Source of the DNA: Candidatus Ornithobacterium hominis
GTDB taxonomy: Bacteria; Bacteroidota; Bacteroidia; Flavobacteriales; Weeksellaceae
Length of the DNA stretch: 64,000 nt
NCBI RefSeq assembly: GCF_900538215.1
Contig: NZ_UNSD01000002.1
Location: forward strand, 248,001 to 312,000
Reading direction: 5' to 3'
This document shows positions 9,551-17,972 of this stretch, piece after piece. The number at the start of each line of letters is the position of its first letter. Within the stretch, counting starts at the first letter, position 1. The notes below the pieces were generated by a model that ran no database searches, had not been told where the DNA came from, and saw only the letters and a list, made by a program, of their open reading frames with translations. The translations under genes and the position numbers were made by a program.

Positions 9551-10816
9551 GGATGCGAGAATTTGTACGACTTCCAAGTCAAATTCTTTGCAAGCGGAGA
9601 GTAGATGATCAAATACATCAGACTGGATTTTCTCGTACTCTACCCAAGCGGAAGTATTGGTGAAACAAAAAATCTCCAAAGGCAAGCCTTGTGGTGTGGC
9701 TTCTAGCTGACGAACCATCAAAAAATCATCTGCCGAGTGTGAAATATTGGGGTTGTCTAGCAAATAGCATTTGGTGTATTCTCGGAAAACGCCAATGTTG
9801 GTCAAGTTAATCCCATTGACAATATTATTGGGATTATAGCCCCGAGATTGATTGTATTCTCTCAATTCAACTTGGCGTTTAGAGATGTAAGCTTCAATCA
9901 AGTTGATTTGTTTAAACCGCTCAAGCATCTCTGGTGTACAAAATTTAAAAGATTTGACATTGAATAAGATAGCGCGTTTGATGCGGCGCGTTTTGCTATG
10001 AACCATTGGCTCAAAGTTTCTGACTTCCGTGGAAATCAAATCATACGTGGGTACGGAAGAAATCGTCTTATCAAAATTGAGGATTTTGGCTGAAACTAAG
10101 TTGATTTCTTTAATCTTTCCCTCAATGCTATATTTAGGAATACTTACCCAGTCTCCTACCTTTACCATTTGTGTAGAAGCAATTTGAATGCCCGATACAA
10201 AACCTAAAATGGTGTCTCTGAAGACTAAAATCAAAATCGCAGTCAAGGCTCCCATTGTTCCTAAAATTTCGGTATAGCCAATGTTAAACATAATGGAAAT
10301 GAAGGCTAAAACACCAAAGAATGTGGTAATGATTTTTATTAATTGGCTAAATGAGCGTACAGCCACAGTTCGGTAATTGTTCTCATCTACAGACACCTCT
10401 GATACGGCGTCGGCAATCCGATTAAACATCTGAATGAAAACCATAATCAAAAGCACATAAAATGTGCGGTCTAAAAAAGTAACAACTCCAGGTAAGGAGT
10501 AAAACACATAGGGCATCAGTACACGAGCAATCGCAATGGAAAAAAAGTGAATTATAGAGTTGAAAACACGTTTGTTATAAAATGCAACGCTCCACTTTGA
10601 GTTTGTGAAGTTGATGAGTTTTTTGATGAAATAGAGAAAAATTTTCTTCAGAATGACGTCAATCAAATATAAAGCTGCGACTAAAAAAATAATTCCTACA
10701 ACAATCATTGCTACATTTGCCCAAACACCATCTACGTGAGCAAAAATGTAGTTTTTGACTTCATCGGTGATGCCATTACGATAAGCATGTGCTATTTTTG
10801 TTTCATACCATTCCAT
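9548..10816 (-). CDS. MscS-family mechanosensitive ion channel (YbdG-like)
   Basis: Inner-membrane tension-gated channel that releases solutes on osmotic downshock. 422 residues, with about five hydrophobic segments in the first half. The pore-lining TM3-like stretch GALTAILILVFRDTILGFVSG (about 190-210) is followed by the MscS beta domain with VKVGDWVSIPKYSIEGKIKEI, the usual D-W-V/I pattern. The extended C-terminal part with an insertion resembles E. coli YbdG rather than MscS itself. Divergent from the DUF456 gene across only 35 bp. A TTAATTTG element (10822-10829, minus strand) lies just 6 bp ahead of the ATG, which would leave almost no leader. Confidence 0.88.
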   Translation of the reverse strand: MEWYETKIAHAYRNGITDEVKNYIFAHVDGVWANVAMIVVGIIFLVAALYLIDVILKKIFLYFIKKLINFTNSKWSVAFYNKRVFNSIIHFFSIAIARVLMPYVFYSLPGVVTFLDRTFYVLLIMVFIQMFNRIADAVSEVSVDENNYRTVAVRSFSQLIKIITTFFGVLAFISIMFNIGYTEILGTMGALTAILILVFRDTILGFVSGIQIASTQMVKVGDWVSIPKYSIEGKIKEINLVSAKILNFDKTISSVPTYDLISTEVRNFEPMVHSKTRRIKRAILFNVKSFKFCTPEMLERFKQINLIEAYISKRQVELREYNQSRGYNPNNIVNGINLTNIGVFREYTKCYLLDNPNISHSADDFLMVRQLEATPQGLPLEIFCFTNTSAWVEYEKIQSDVFDHLLSACKEFDLEVVQILAS

Positions 10817-10851
10817 GTTTACAAATTAACTAAAAATTGTAACTTTAAACA

Positions 10852-11352
10852 ATGGAAATAACGATTAGTCTAATTTTTATGATTTTAGGCGTATTAGGAG
10901 CAATTCTACCACTGTTGCCTGGTTTAGTTTTTTCATTTTTAGGTCTTTTTTTGCTTGTTTATCAAGATGTGATAGAACTGCATCCCGTTTGGTTGATAAT
11001 AATAGCTCTGTGGGTTGTTTTTTTGAAAATCATCGATTACCTATTACCAGCTTATACGACTAAAAAATTTGGAGGCAGCAAATACGCTATTTGGGGAAGC
11101 AGTATCGGATTAATTATCGGAATCATTTTCTCCCCATTAGGCTTTGTGAGCATCATCATATGCCCGTTTTTAGGAGCATTCATAGCAGAATATATTCAGA
11201 GAAGAGAGATGAAAAACGCACTTAAAGCCGCACTAGGCTCATTTGCAGGATTTTTACTCAGCAATGGGCTGAATTTGCTTACCGCCATTGGCTTATTAGC
11301 ACTTGCAATCTACAAGCTTTGGGATAACCCTGCATTTAAAGCCTTATTTTAA
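10852..11352 (+). CDS. DUF456 family inner-membrane protein
   Basis: 166-residue integral membrane protein with four or five hydrophobic segments and the glycine/proline pattern of DUF456 (L-G-A-I-L-P-L-L-P-G near residues 15-25; P-L-G-F near 97; P-F-L-G-A-F-I-A-E-Y near 105). Function is unknown for the whole family. The stop codon lies inside a hairpin (11339-11370). A TAACTTTA element (7 of 8) lies within the short 35-bp divergent gap. Confidence 0.85.
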   Translation: MEITISLIFMILGVLGAILPLLPGLVFSFLGLFLLVYQDVIELHPVWLIIIALWVVFLKIIDYLLPAYTTKKFGGSKYAIWGSSIGLIIGIIFSPLGFVSIIICPFLGAFIAEYIQRREMKNALKAALGSFAGFLLSNGLNLLTAIGLLALAIYKLWDNPAFKALF

Positions 11353-11370
11353 TAAAAAATAATAAGGCTT
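11339..11370 (+). terminator. Hairpin terminator made of two opposed palindrome cores, overlapping the DUF456 stop
   Basis: AAGCCTTATT (11339-11348) pairs with AATAAGGCTT (11361-11370), 10 bp, 12-base loop. The stop codon of the DUF456 gene (11350-11352) is in the loop. A nine-T run follows at 11381-11389 and another full palindrome (core 11390-11396). Confidence 0.6.
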
Positions 11371-11380
11371 GGAAAATCTA

Positions 11381-11406
11381 TTTTTTTTTAAGCCTTAAAA
11401 AAATTT
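11381..11406. repeat. Dispersed palindrome between convergent genes
   Basis: Core AAGCCTT at 11390-11396 with nine T and seven A flanks, between the DUF456 and GH110 3' ends. Confidence 0.75.
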
Positions 11407-11425
11407 ACTGTAAAAACGAGATGAA

Positions 11426-13297
11426 TTATTTGATTTGAATTCCCTTCTCCTCAGATAATTCTATGCGAACATCTTTTTCTGGATTAAATCCATTCTCGAA
11501 TTGATTTTTTTCAATCAAAACATTCTTTACCTTCTCAAAGAAGAAACGATGTTTATTCCAATGGAACGGTTCAAACTCATCACTGTGAGTAATAACATTA
11601 TTGCGGAAAACAATTCCGTCGGTTGATTTTGCATATAAAATTGGCTGATCAAAAGTCTCAAAAGTATTATTTTCAATCACAATTCCTGAATGGAAAAACT
11701 TCTCTTGCCCCTCTAAATTAGGGATTTCAGGGTAAATAGAAATAATCGCATTGGTGAACTGGTAATTGCTTGTCAATGCATTGATAAACTGGTTGTTCCG
11801 TATTACAACCTCTCGGCAAGCGCCCGTCTCGTACCAGCCATTGCTGTCGCCACAGAGCAGAATCGCTGTGCCGTGTGTGTGGTCAAAAACATTGTTTTCG
11901 CAAATCACTTTTTTAGGCGTACTAAATAGCGCGCCACGAGCCCTATTGTTTCTGATGACATTATTAGAAAAAATTACTTCAGGCGTCCAAGTTAAATTCT
12001 CTACACTAAATTTCCCTTTTTCATTGATTTCTTTTGGGATTTCATTCTCAAAAGTAATTTCAAAAACTTTAGCACCAAAAGCTCTCGGTTGGTCAACGGC
12101 ATAGATAGAAGCAATTTTGGTCGTAAAGTTATCCCCCAACAATTCCATTTTTTCTGACTCTAGAAACTGAACCTCATCACCCTTTTCGCCCCACACAAAA
12201 CCCCAAGCCTGGGGGTGCATATACTGTGCCTGTACGGTTTTGGCATCGAGTCTTTTTATGATTTTCAAATAAGTGCCGTGTACGTTTATAGCGTCATCGG
12301 CCATGCCTTCATACAAACCATTTTTAGAAACTATAACACCTTTGCACGCAGAGAAATGTGTTGCATCAGCTTGTGTGGTAAAATAGCGCGGGTCGTCTTT
12401 TCCTTTCAAAGCAACACTAAATCCATCAAGGAAAATGTTTTCGCTCATCTGCGCAAGAAGCCCCATGCCTTCAGCATAGTGGAGCTGAATATTATCGACG
12501 GCAGTATTCTTACTTTGGCTAATGAAAACTCCTGGTGTTGGACGCTTGTGCGAACGTAGCGCAAAACGCTCGCCCACACTCGTCAGGGGAATTTGATACC
12601 AACCTTTGATACGCAATTGATTGGGCGAAATTTCCTCGATTTCTTTAGGATTAAAAGCCACATCACTGCGCTGATAAGCCAAGCGGCGATCGGCACGAAA
12701 GGGCATCGCTTGGAACAAATTCAACTCATAGCTTTCACCAGTTCTGTAGAATTTATGATTTTCAATTACATGATTATTTTCTGGGAAAACAGAAGCGGTT
12801 ACCTCGCCCTTGTTTTCATCTACAGCTAAAATCGTCAACTGGCGAAACGCAGGATTCTCAAAGTCGATAGAAAAATTTTGCAATGAAATGTTCTCTCCTT
12901 TGATGATAGAAAAAGGAATCATTCGCCCGTGGAAAATAAATTCAGAACCTTGCCCATCAATCGTTATATTTTCTAAATTTTCAAGCGCAAAGGCCACATT
13001 TTTAGGATTCAGTTGATCGTGGTTAGAAATGTAATATTCTCTAGTAAAAGAACCTGTCGCATAGAAGTCATAACGCCCCTTGGGGAAGATAACTTTTACT
13101 CCCTCATTTGCAGGAATCTTCTGAAGAGAATCAATCAATTTTTTTGCAAAAATAGAAGCATTTTTTTTGCTATTAGGTTGAATTCCAAAGGTTTCAAAAG
13201 AAATAATCCTTTCCTCTCCAGGTGATGAAACATTGGAGCGGCAACCTAAAATAAATAGAAATGGCAGAAGAAATACCAATGAATGCAATCTCATCAT
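11426..13297 (-). CDS. GH110 exo-alpha-1,3-galactosidase, lipoprotein
   Basis: Predicted exo-glycosidase that removes terminal alpha-1,3-linked galactose, the linkage of blood-group B and linear alpha-Gal epitopes. 623 residues. A lipoprotein signal ends in FILGC (Cys19), so the enzyme is expected on the periplasmic or cell-surface side. The body is a right-handed parallel beta helix with repeated short N-x-I/F strands. The region GLYEGMADDAINVHGTYL (about 324-341) carries the paired Asp residues assigned to catalysis in GH110. Whether it is a B-specific or broad (linear alpha-Gal) subfamily member cannot be told by eye. Monocistronic, convergent with the DUF456 gene; no SusCD partner adjacent. 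Confidence 0.85.
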   Translation of the reverse strand: MMRLHSLVFLLPFLFILGCRSNVSSPGEERIISFETFGIQPNSKKNASIFAKKLIDSLQKIPANEGVKVIFPKGRYDFYATGSFTREYYISNHDQLNPKNVAFALENLENITIDGQGSEFIFHGRMIPFSIIKGENISLQNFSIDFENPAFRQLTILAVDENKGEVTASVFPENNHVIENHKFYRTGESYELNLFQAMPFRADRRLAYQRSDVAFNPKEIEEISPNQLRIKGWYQIPLTSVGERFALRSHKRPTPGVFISQSKNTAVDNIQLHYAEGMGLLAQMSENIFLDGFSVALKGKDDPRYFTTQADATHFSACKGVIVSKNGLYEGMADDAINVHGTYLKIIKRLDAKTVQAQYMHPQAWGFVWGEKGDEVQFLESEKMELLGDNFTTKIASIYAVDQPRAFGAKVFEITFENEIPKEINEKGKFSVENLTWTPEVIFSNNVIRNNRARGALFSTPKKVICENNVFDHTHGTAILLCGDSNGWYETGACREVVIRNNQFINALTSNYQFTNAIISIYPEIPNLEGQEKFFHSGIVIENNTFETFDQPILYAKSTDGIVFRNNVITHSDEFEPFHWNKHRFFFEKVKNVLIEKNQFENGFNPEKDVRIELSEEKGIQIK

Positions 13298-13366
13298 TCC
13301 TGATTTAAAAAAATGAATAATTTGTGCCTTAAAGATACACTTTTTTTCAGTTTTTTCTTTAATCTA

Positions 13367-13391
13367 TAAAATTTTTAAAGCCTTAAAAAAT
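13367..13391. repeat. Dispersed palindrome between divergent GH110 and C1 peptidase genes
   Basis: Core AAGCCTT at 13378-13384, about 55 bp upstream of the -7 element of the C1 peptidase. Confidence 0.7.
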
Positions 13392-13444
13392 GATATGAAA
13401 AAGATAAAAGCTTGTAGAATTTAAGCAGATTAGGTCAAAAAGTT

Positions 13445-13452
13445 TATTTTTG
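13445..13452 (+). promoter_or_regulatory. -7 promoter element TATTTTTG for the C1 peptidase
   Basis: Perfect TAnnTTTG match ending 21 bases before the ATG at 13474. Confidence 0.7.
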
Positions 13453-13473
13453 TAGGAATAAAATTTTTGTGGA

Positions 13474-14652
13474 ATGAAAAAAATATTGTTGACGCTGGCA
13501 ATGAGTACATTGACTTATGGCATAGCGCAAGATAATTTAATCAGTGCAGTGGCTCAAAACCAAACAGAAAATGCAGGGTTTGTGTTCACTCCAGTGATTA
13601 ATTTAGAAAGAATGGAAGTGAAAGACCAAGGAAGCAGCGGAACTTGCTGGAGCTACGCAGGAGCGTCTTTTTTGGAAAGTGAAATGGTGAGAATGGGTAA
13701 GCCCCCAATCGATTTATCAGAGATTTTCACTGCGAGAAACACTTATGTAGAAAAGGCTAAACAATATGTGCGTATGCACGGAAACTTAGATTATGGTGAT
13801 GGCGGCGAATTGCATGACATCATAAATATTTATGCTAAATACGGGATCGTTCCGCAGTACATTTATTCGGGTTTAAATTACGGAACAGAAAGAAATGATT
13901 TTGCAGAAATGCAATCGGCACTCAAAGGATTTTTGGAAGGCTTGGTAAAAAGAGAACAAATCAAGAAATTGACTCCAAATTGGGAATCCGCCTTCAAAGC
14001 TGCGCTCGATGCTTATTTGGGCAAAGTACCCGAAACATTTATGTATAATAATAAAAAATATTCGCCTAAATCTTTTGCTAAAGAAGTGGTGGGCATCAAT
14101 CCCGATGATTATATAGAAATGCTGTCTTATGAGCATGAACCAAAATATACAAATGTATTCATGGCTGTGCCAGATAACTGGAGCTTTGACCACGCTTATA
14201 ATGTGGAAATGACTGATTTTGTGAAAACAATAGATAATGCGTTGAAAAAAGGATATACCGTAGCTTGGGCTGCAGATGTTTCTGAGCCTTACTTTAGCTG
14301 GAGAAATGGTGTCGCCTATGTCCCTGAGCAAAATACAGATAAACTGAGCCAAGAGGAACGTTCAAATTTATTTAAAAATCCGCCAACGAAGGAAAGAGAA
14401 ATCACCCCAGCGATGAGGCAATTGGCGTTTGATAATTATGAAACGACAGATGATCATGCAATGCATATCGTTGGTTTGGCAAAAGACCAAAACGGGAGAG
14501 AATATTATATCGTAAAAAATTCTTGGGGCGTAAACAATGACTATGATGGCTATTTATACGTTACCAAAGCTTATGTGGCTTATAAAACAACGGCAATTTT
14601 ATTAAACAAAGGTGGCGTTCCGTCTAGTATTTTGAAGAATTACCGCAAGTAA
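13474..14652 (+). CDS. Secreted C1-family cysteine peptidase (aminopeptidase C / bleomycin-hydrolase-like)
   Basis: Papain-fold peptidase of 392 residues with a signal peptide (about 1-19, ending GIAQ), so it acts in the periplasm or outside. The catalytic set is visible: oxyanion Gln in KDQGSSGTCW, nucleophile Cys at about 58, His in DDHAMHIVG at about 328, Asn in IVKNSWG at about 347. The layout and wide spacing match PepC/bleomycin hydrolase proteins, which trim peptides from the N-terminus, rather than endopeptidase papains. Exported versions are common in Bacteroidota. Single gene with its own promoter and a strong terminator shared with brnQ. Confidence 0.9.
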   Translation: MKKILLTLAMSTLTYGIAQDNLISAVAQNQTENAGFVFTPVINLERMEVKDQGSSGTCWSYAGASFLESEMVRMGKPPIDLSEIFTARNTYVEKAKQYVRMHGNLDYGDGGELHDIINIYAKYGIVPQYIYSGLNYGTERNDFAEMQSALKGFLEGLVKREQIKKLTPNWESAFKAALDAYLGKVPETFMYNNKKYSPKSFAKEVVGINPDDYIEMLSYEHEPKYTNVFMAVPDNWSFDHAYNVEMTDFVKTIDNALKKGYTVAWAADVSEPYFSWRNGVAYVPEQNTDKLSQEERSNLFKNPPTKEREITPAMRQLAFDNYETTDDHAMHIVGLAKDQNGREYYIVKNSWGVNNDYDGYLYVTKAYVAYKTTAILLNKGGVPSSILKNYRK

Positions 14653-14675
14653 ATTTACTTTTTGAAATAAAACGC

Positions 14676-14717
14676 AAAAGACAGTCTTTTTCATCAAAAA
14701 AAAAGACTGTCTTTTTT
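14676..14717. terminator. Bidirectional terminator between the C1 peptidase and brnQ
   Basis: A perfect 16-bp stem: the A4-GACAGTC-T5 arm at 14676-14691 pairs with 14700-14715, with an 8-base loop. A runs on one side and T runs on the other let it serve both converging genes. Confidence 0.9.
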
Positions 14718-14736
14718 GATAAAAGATTTTTTGGTT

Positions 14737-16029
14737 TTAAACTTTTTTTAAATTTTGGATTAAAATGCCTAAGCTAAAGGCTAAAAATGAGGGCAAAAGC
14801 CAACCTAAATCATAGGCGGACAAAGGCAAAACACGGTTGAACAATGTCGTAAATCTAGGGAAAATTTCATGAGAAGCCAATACAGTAATCAAGGAAATGA
14901 AAGCTGTAACCAAAATCGCTAATAAATAAGGAAATGGCGACATAACTTTTTTCCCGAAGATTAATAAAGTTAAAATCAAAACAAAAACAATCGGGTAAAT
15001 AAATGAAAGAATAGTAATGGCATAGGATATTATTTCGTCTACACTATTGATGGACAAAATCCCAGAAATAATACAAGTTATAGTAACGCCAATGCTGTAT
15101 TTAATTTTCCCGTTAGAAATGTCTTCACAAAAGCTTCCCATGGCAGAAGTAAGCGCAATAGCTGTTGTTAAACAAGCGGAAGAAATCGCTATGGAAATTA
15201 CCAGCGTACCGCTTTTACCCAAAATATCGTGTGAAATCTGTAGAAGCAATTCTGTTCTTGAAATTTCATCAGCAGCAGAAATTCCTGCATGTGAGCCTAA
15301 GAAAACCAATCCACCATAAATTAAAAGTAAGGCAATCATCGAGATAAAGCCAGCATTTATCGTGATTTGAAATCTTTCTTTGGGTTGTTGAAATCCTTTT
15401 TGAATTGCTGCGTTGATGATGATTCCTGCAAAAATTACCGCAGCCAAAACGTCCAATGTTTGGTAACCTTCATAAAACCCCAACAAATAGGCATCTAACC
15501 AAGGTTGGTGAGAATCAAGCGAACCTTTATCAGCATCTATTATTCCTAAAACAATCAAAATGCCCAAACTCAGCATCAGAAAAGGCGTTAGGTAGTTTCC
15601 AATAATATCAATAATTTTTGATTTTGAAACAGATAAAGCCAATACAGTGGCAAAGAATATGCTAGCAAACAAGCTGGCATTGAACTGGGGCATAAGTGGC
15701 ATAATGCCAATCTCAAACGTTGTGGAAGCCGTCCTAGGAATAGCTATTAGCGGGCCAATGCAGAGCATAATCAGTACGCTCAAAACTGTAATTAATTCAG
15801 GATTGATTCTTTTTCCTAAATCTTGGAATTTTCTACCAAAAGAGGCAATCGTAATGACGCCTAAAAACGGAGCTAAAATCCCAGTTGTAAAGAATCCTAA
15901 AATTGCAGCCCACCATGCGTTGCCTGCTTTCAACCCAATAAATGGTGGCAAAATCAGGTTTCCTGCACCAAAAAACATGGCAAACAAGGCGAATCCTAAA
16001 GTAAGCCTGATACGAAATTTATTTTTCAT
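14737..16029 (-). CDS. brnQ: Branched-chain amino acid:cation symporter
   Basis: LIVCS-family importer for Leu, Ile and Val driven by Na+ or H+. 430 residues, about 12 membrane segments. The N-terminus reads FGAGNLILPPFIGLKAG (about 20-36), the family hallmark; the middle carries P-R-T-A-S-T-T-F-E-I-G near residue 98. Its presence beside several secreted peptidases fits use of amino acids as nutrients. The upstream 170 bp hold a near -7 element (GTACTTTG, spacing one short) and no gene. Confidence 0.93.
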   Translation of the reverse strand: MKNKFRIRLTLGFALFAMFFGAGNLILPPFIGLKAGNAWWAAILGFFTTGILAPFLGVITIASFGRKFQDLGKRINPELITVLSVLIMLCIGPLIAIPRTASTTFEIGIMPLMPQFNASLFASIFFATVLALSVSKSKIIDIIGNYLTPFLMLSLGILIVLGIIDADKGSLDSHQPWLDAYLLGFYEGYQTLDVLAAVIFAGIIINAAIQKGFQQPKERFQITINAGFISMIALLLIYGGLVFLGSHAGISAADEISRTELLLQISHDILGKSGTLVISIAISSACLTTAIALTSAMGSFCEDISNGKIKYSIGVTITCIISGILSINSVDEIISYAITILSFIYPIVFVLILTLLIFGKKVMSPFPYLLAILVTAFISLITVLASHEIFPRFTTLFNRVLPLSAYDLGWLLPSFLAFSLGILIQNLKKV

Positions 16030-16199
16030 AAAAAACTAAAGCAAAGTACGCCTAAATGTAAAGATATTTAACGTTTAATCTAACAAACTTCTTTAACTTT
16101 TCGAGTCAAAGGCTCATTTGCCATTTTTTAAAAGACTCTAAAACTACTTGCAGAGCTTCTTTTGGTTGGTTTTCAATCAAATCAAAATTTACTAAATAT

Positions 16200-17198
16200 T
16201 TATTCTAATACAATTTCTCGCTCACTTGATTTCACAAAACCGATTTTGTAAGCATTCTCTCCAGCTGCCTCTAAAGCTTGCAGCGCTTTTGCTTCTTTAT
16301 CTTTACTTACAATCACTACCATCCCCACGCCCATATTGAACGTCCCAAACATTTCTTCTTCAGCAATGCCAGCTCTTTTTTGCAATTCTTGCATAATTTT
16401 TGGCGTTTTGATGCTTGATTTATGAATCTCTACTCCCAAACCTTTCGGTAAAATTCTCGGGATATTTTCAATCAAGCCCCCGCCAGTAATGTGTGCTATT
16501 CCATTTACACATACTTGTTTTCTCAACTCGTCAATAGCGTTTTGGTAAAGTTTAGTCGGAATCAAAAGCGTTTCATACAAAGGCTTTCCTTCCCATTCTT
16601 CTTGAAGATTTGTAAAAACTTTTCTTACTAAAGAAAATCCATTACTATGGAATCCGCTCGAGGCTAAAGCAAGAACGACATCGCCTTCTTTGATTTTTTG
16701 CCCATCGATGATTTCATCTTTCTCTACCGCACCAACACAAAATCCAGCGACGTCATAATCGCCGATTTGGTACATACCAGGCATTTCAGCTGTTTCCCCA
16801 CCAATCAAGGCACAACTTGTTTCTTTACAAGCTTTTACAATCCCGCTCACAATTTCAGCAGCCACATCGCTATCTAATTTTCCGCAAGCTAAATAATCTA
16901 AAAAAAATAAAGGTTTGGCTCCGTGGCACAGTATATCGTTGGCACACATCGCAAAGCAATCTATGCCCACGGTATCGTATTTTTGCACATCAAGCGCAAT
17001 TCTCAATTTAGTTCCTACGCCGTCGGTTCCACTGACGAGAACAGGGTTTTTGTAATCGCCCAGCTCATAAAAAGCTCCAAAAGAACCAATCCCATTGAGC
17101 ACATTTTTGGTATGCGTAGAGGCTACATCGTCTTTGATTTTATGAACGGTTTGGTAACCTTCTTCTTTATCTACTCCGGCTGCTTTGTATGTTGACAT
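16200..17198 (-). CDS. purM: Phosphoribosylformylglycinamidine cyclo-ligase (AIR synthetase)
   Basis: Fifth step of purine synthesis: FGAM + ATP to AIR. 332 residues, usual length about 330-345. Visible features: DDVASTHTKNVLNGIGSFGAFYEL near the N-terminus, SGTDGVGTKL (about 58-67), DCFAMCANDILCHGAKPLFFLDY (about 80-102) and the GGETAEMPGMY loop (about 138-148), all PurM/PurL superfamily ATP-binding landmarks. Last gene of a purF-purC-purM transcript; a copy of the dispersed palindrome fills its 21-bp gap to purC. No clear terminator follows. A 33-codon open frame in another phase overlaps its stop (16106-16204). Confidence 0.96.
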   Translation of the reverse strand: MSTYKAAGVDKEEGYQTVHKIKDDVASTHTKNVLNGIGSFGAFYELGDYKNPVLVSGTDGVGTKLRIALDVQKYDTVGIDCFAMCANDILCHGAKPLFFLDYLACGKLDSDVAAEIVSGIVKACKETSCALIGGETAEMPGMYQIGDYDVAGFCVGAVEKDEIIDGQKIKEGDVVLALASSGFHSNGFSLVRKVFTNLQEEWEGKPLYETLLIPTKLYQNAIDELRKQVCVNGIAHITGGGLIENIPRILPKGLGVEIHKSSIKTPKIMQELQKRAGIAEEEMFGTFNMGVGMVVIVSKDKEAKALQALEAAGENAYKIGFVKSSEREIVLE

Positions 17199-17219
17199 TT
17201 TTTTTAAGGCTTAAAAAAA
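17198..17219. repeat. Dispersed palindrome filling the purM-purC gap
   Basis: Core AAGGCTT at 17206-17212. It occupies essentially the whole 21-bp space between two co-transcribed genes, so it cannot be an efficient terminator here. Confidence 0.8.
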
Positions 17220-17936
17220 TTAATTTAAAACTTTCTGTAATCGGTTGTAAACTTCTATATATGCTTCACTTACTTCTCCCAAATCTCTTCTGAATCTGTC
17301 TTTGTCTAGTTTTTTCCCTGTATCTTTATCCCACAAGCGGCACGTATCAGGGCTGATTTCATCGGCTAAAATGATTTTTCCATCTTTATTTTTGCCAAAT
17401 TCAATTTTGAAGTCAGCTAAGATTAGATCTGCCTTTAAGAACAAATCTTTTAACAGTTCATTAATTTTATCAGTCAGTTGGTACATTTCTTTTAATTCCT
17501 CGTGAGTCGCTGCATTCAACAAAACGGCGTGAAAATCATTGATGAGCGGGTCGCCCAATTCGTCTTTTTTGTAGCAAATATCAAAAACTGTCTCGGGACA
17601 TTGCGCGCCTTCTTCTAAACCTAAACGCTTTGCCATAGATCCTGCTACATAATTTCTCACCACCATTTCTAGCGGAACTATACTGACTTTTTCTACTAAT
17701 TGCTCTCGCTCATTTAGCGTCTCGATGTAATGTGTAGGGATTTTATTTTTCTCTAAATATTGAAAAATAAGTGTTGTAATTTTATTGTTCATTTCACCTT
17801 TAGATTCCACAGAACCTTTTTTCTGAGCATTGAATGCTGTAGCATCGTCTTTATAATAAACAATGACTTTATTTTCTTCTGAAGTTGCGTAAATTTTCTT
17901 CGCTTTACCTTCGTATAAAAAATCTTTTTTTTCCAT
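17220..17936 (-). CDS. purC: SAICAR synthetase
   Basis: Phosphoribosylaminoimidazole-succinocarboxamide synthase, purine pathway: CAIR + Asp + ATP to SAICAR. 238 residues, the standard bacterial length. N-terminal [13 protein letters not shown] (about 6-18) is the ATP-binding strand-turn, [15 protein letters not shown] (about 92-106) and [14 protein letters not shown] (about 174-187) are the two family signatures, and [10 protein letters not shown] follows. Middle gene of the purFCM operon, flanked on both sides by palindrome copies. Confidence 0.97.
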   Translation of the reverse strand: MEKKDFLYEGKAKKIYATSEENKVIVYYKDDATAFNAQKKGSVESKGEMNNKITTLIFQYLEKNKIPTHYIETLNEREQLVEKVSIVPLEMVVRNYVAGSMAKRLGLEEGAQCPETVFDICYKKDELGDPLINDFHAVLLNAATHEELKEMYQLTDKINELLKDLFLKADLILADFKIEFGKNKDGKIILADEISPDTCRLWDKDTGKKLDKDRFRRDLGEVSEAYIEVYNRLQKVLN

Positions 17937-17960
17937 ATTTTTTAAGCCTTAAAAAATTTT
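17936..17960. repeat. Dispersed palindrome in the purC-purF gap
   Basis: Core AAGCCTT at 17944-17950, inside a 36-bp intra-operon gap and starting at the purC ATG. Confidence 0.8.
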
Positions 17961-17972
17961 AATTTGAAATTT

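Noticed and set aside
13873-14352. 159-codon leftward open frame inside the C1 peptidase gene
   Set aside because: Antisense shadow: no promoter, no family pattern, and the sense frame has all catalytic residues.
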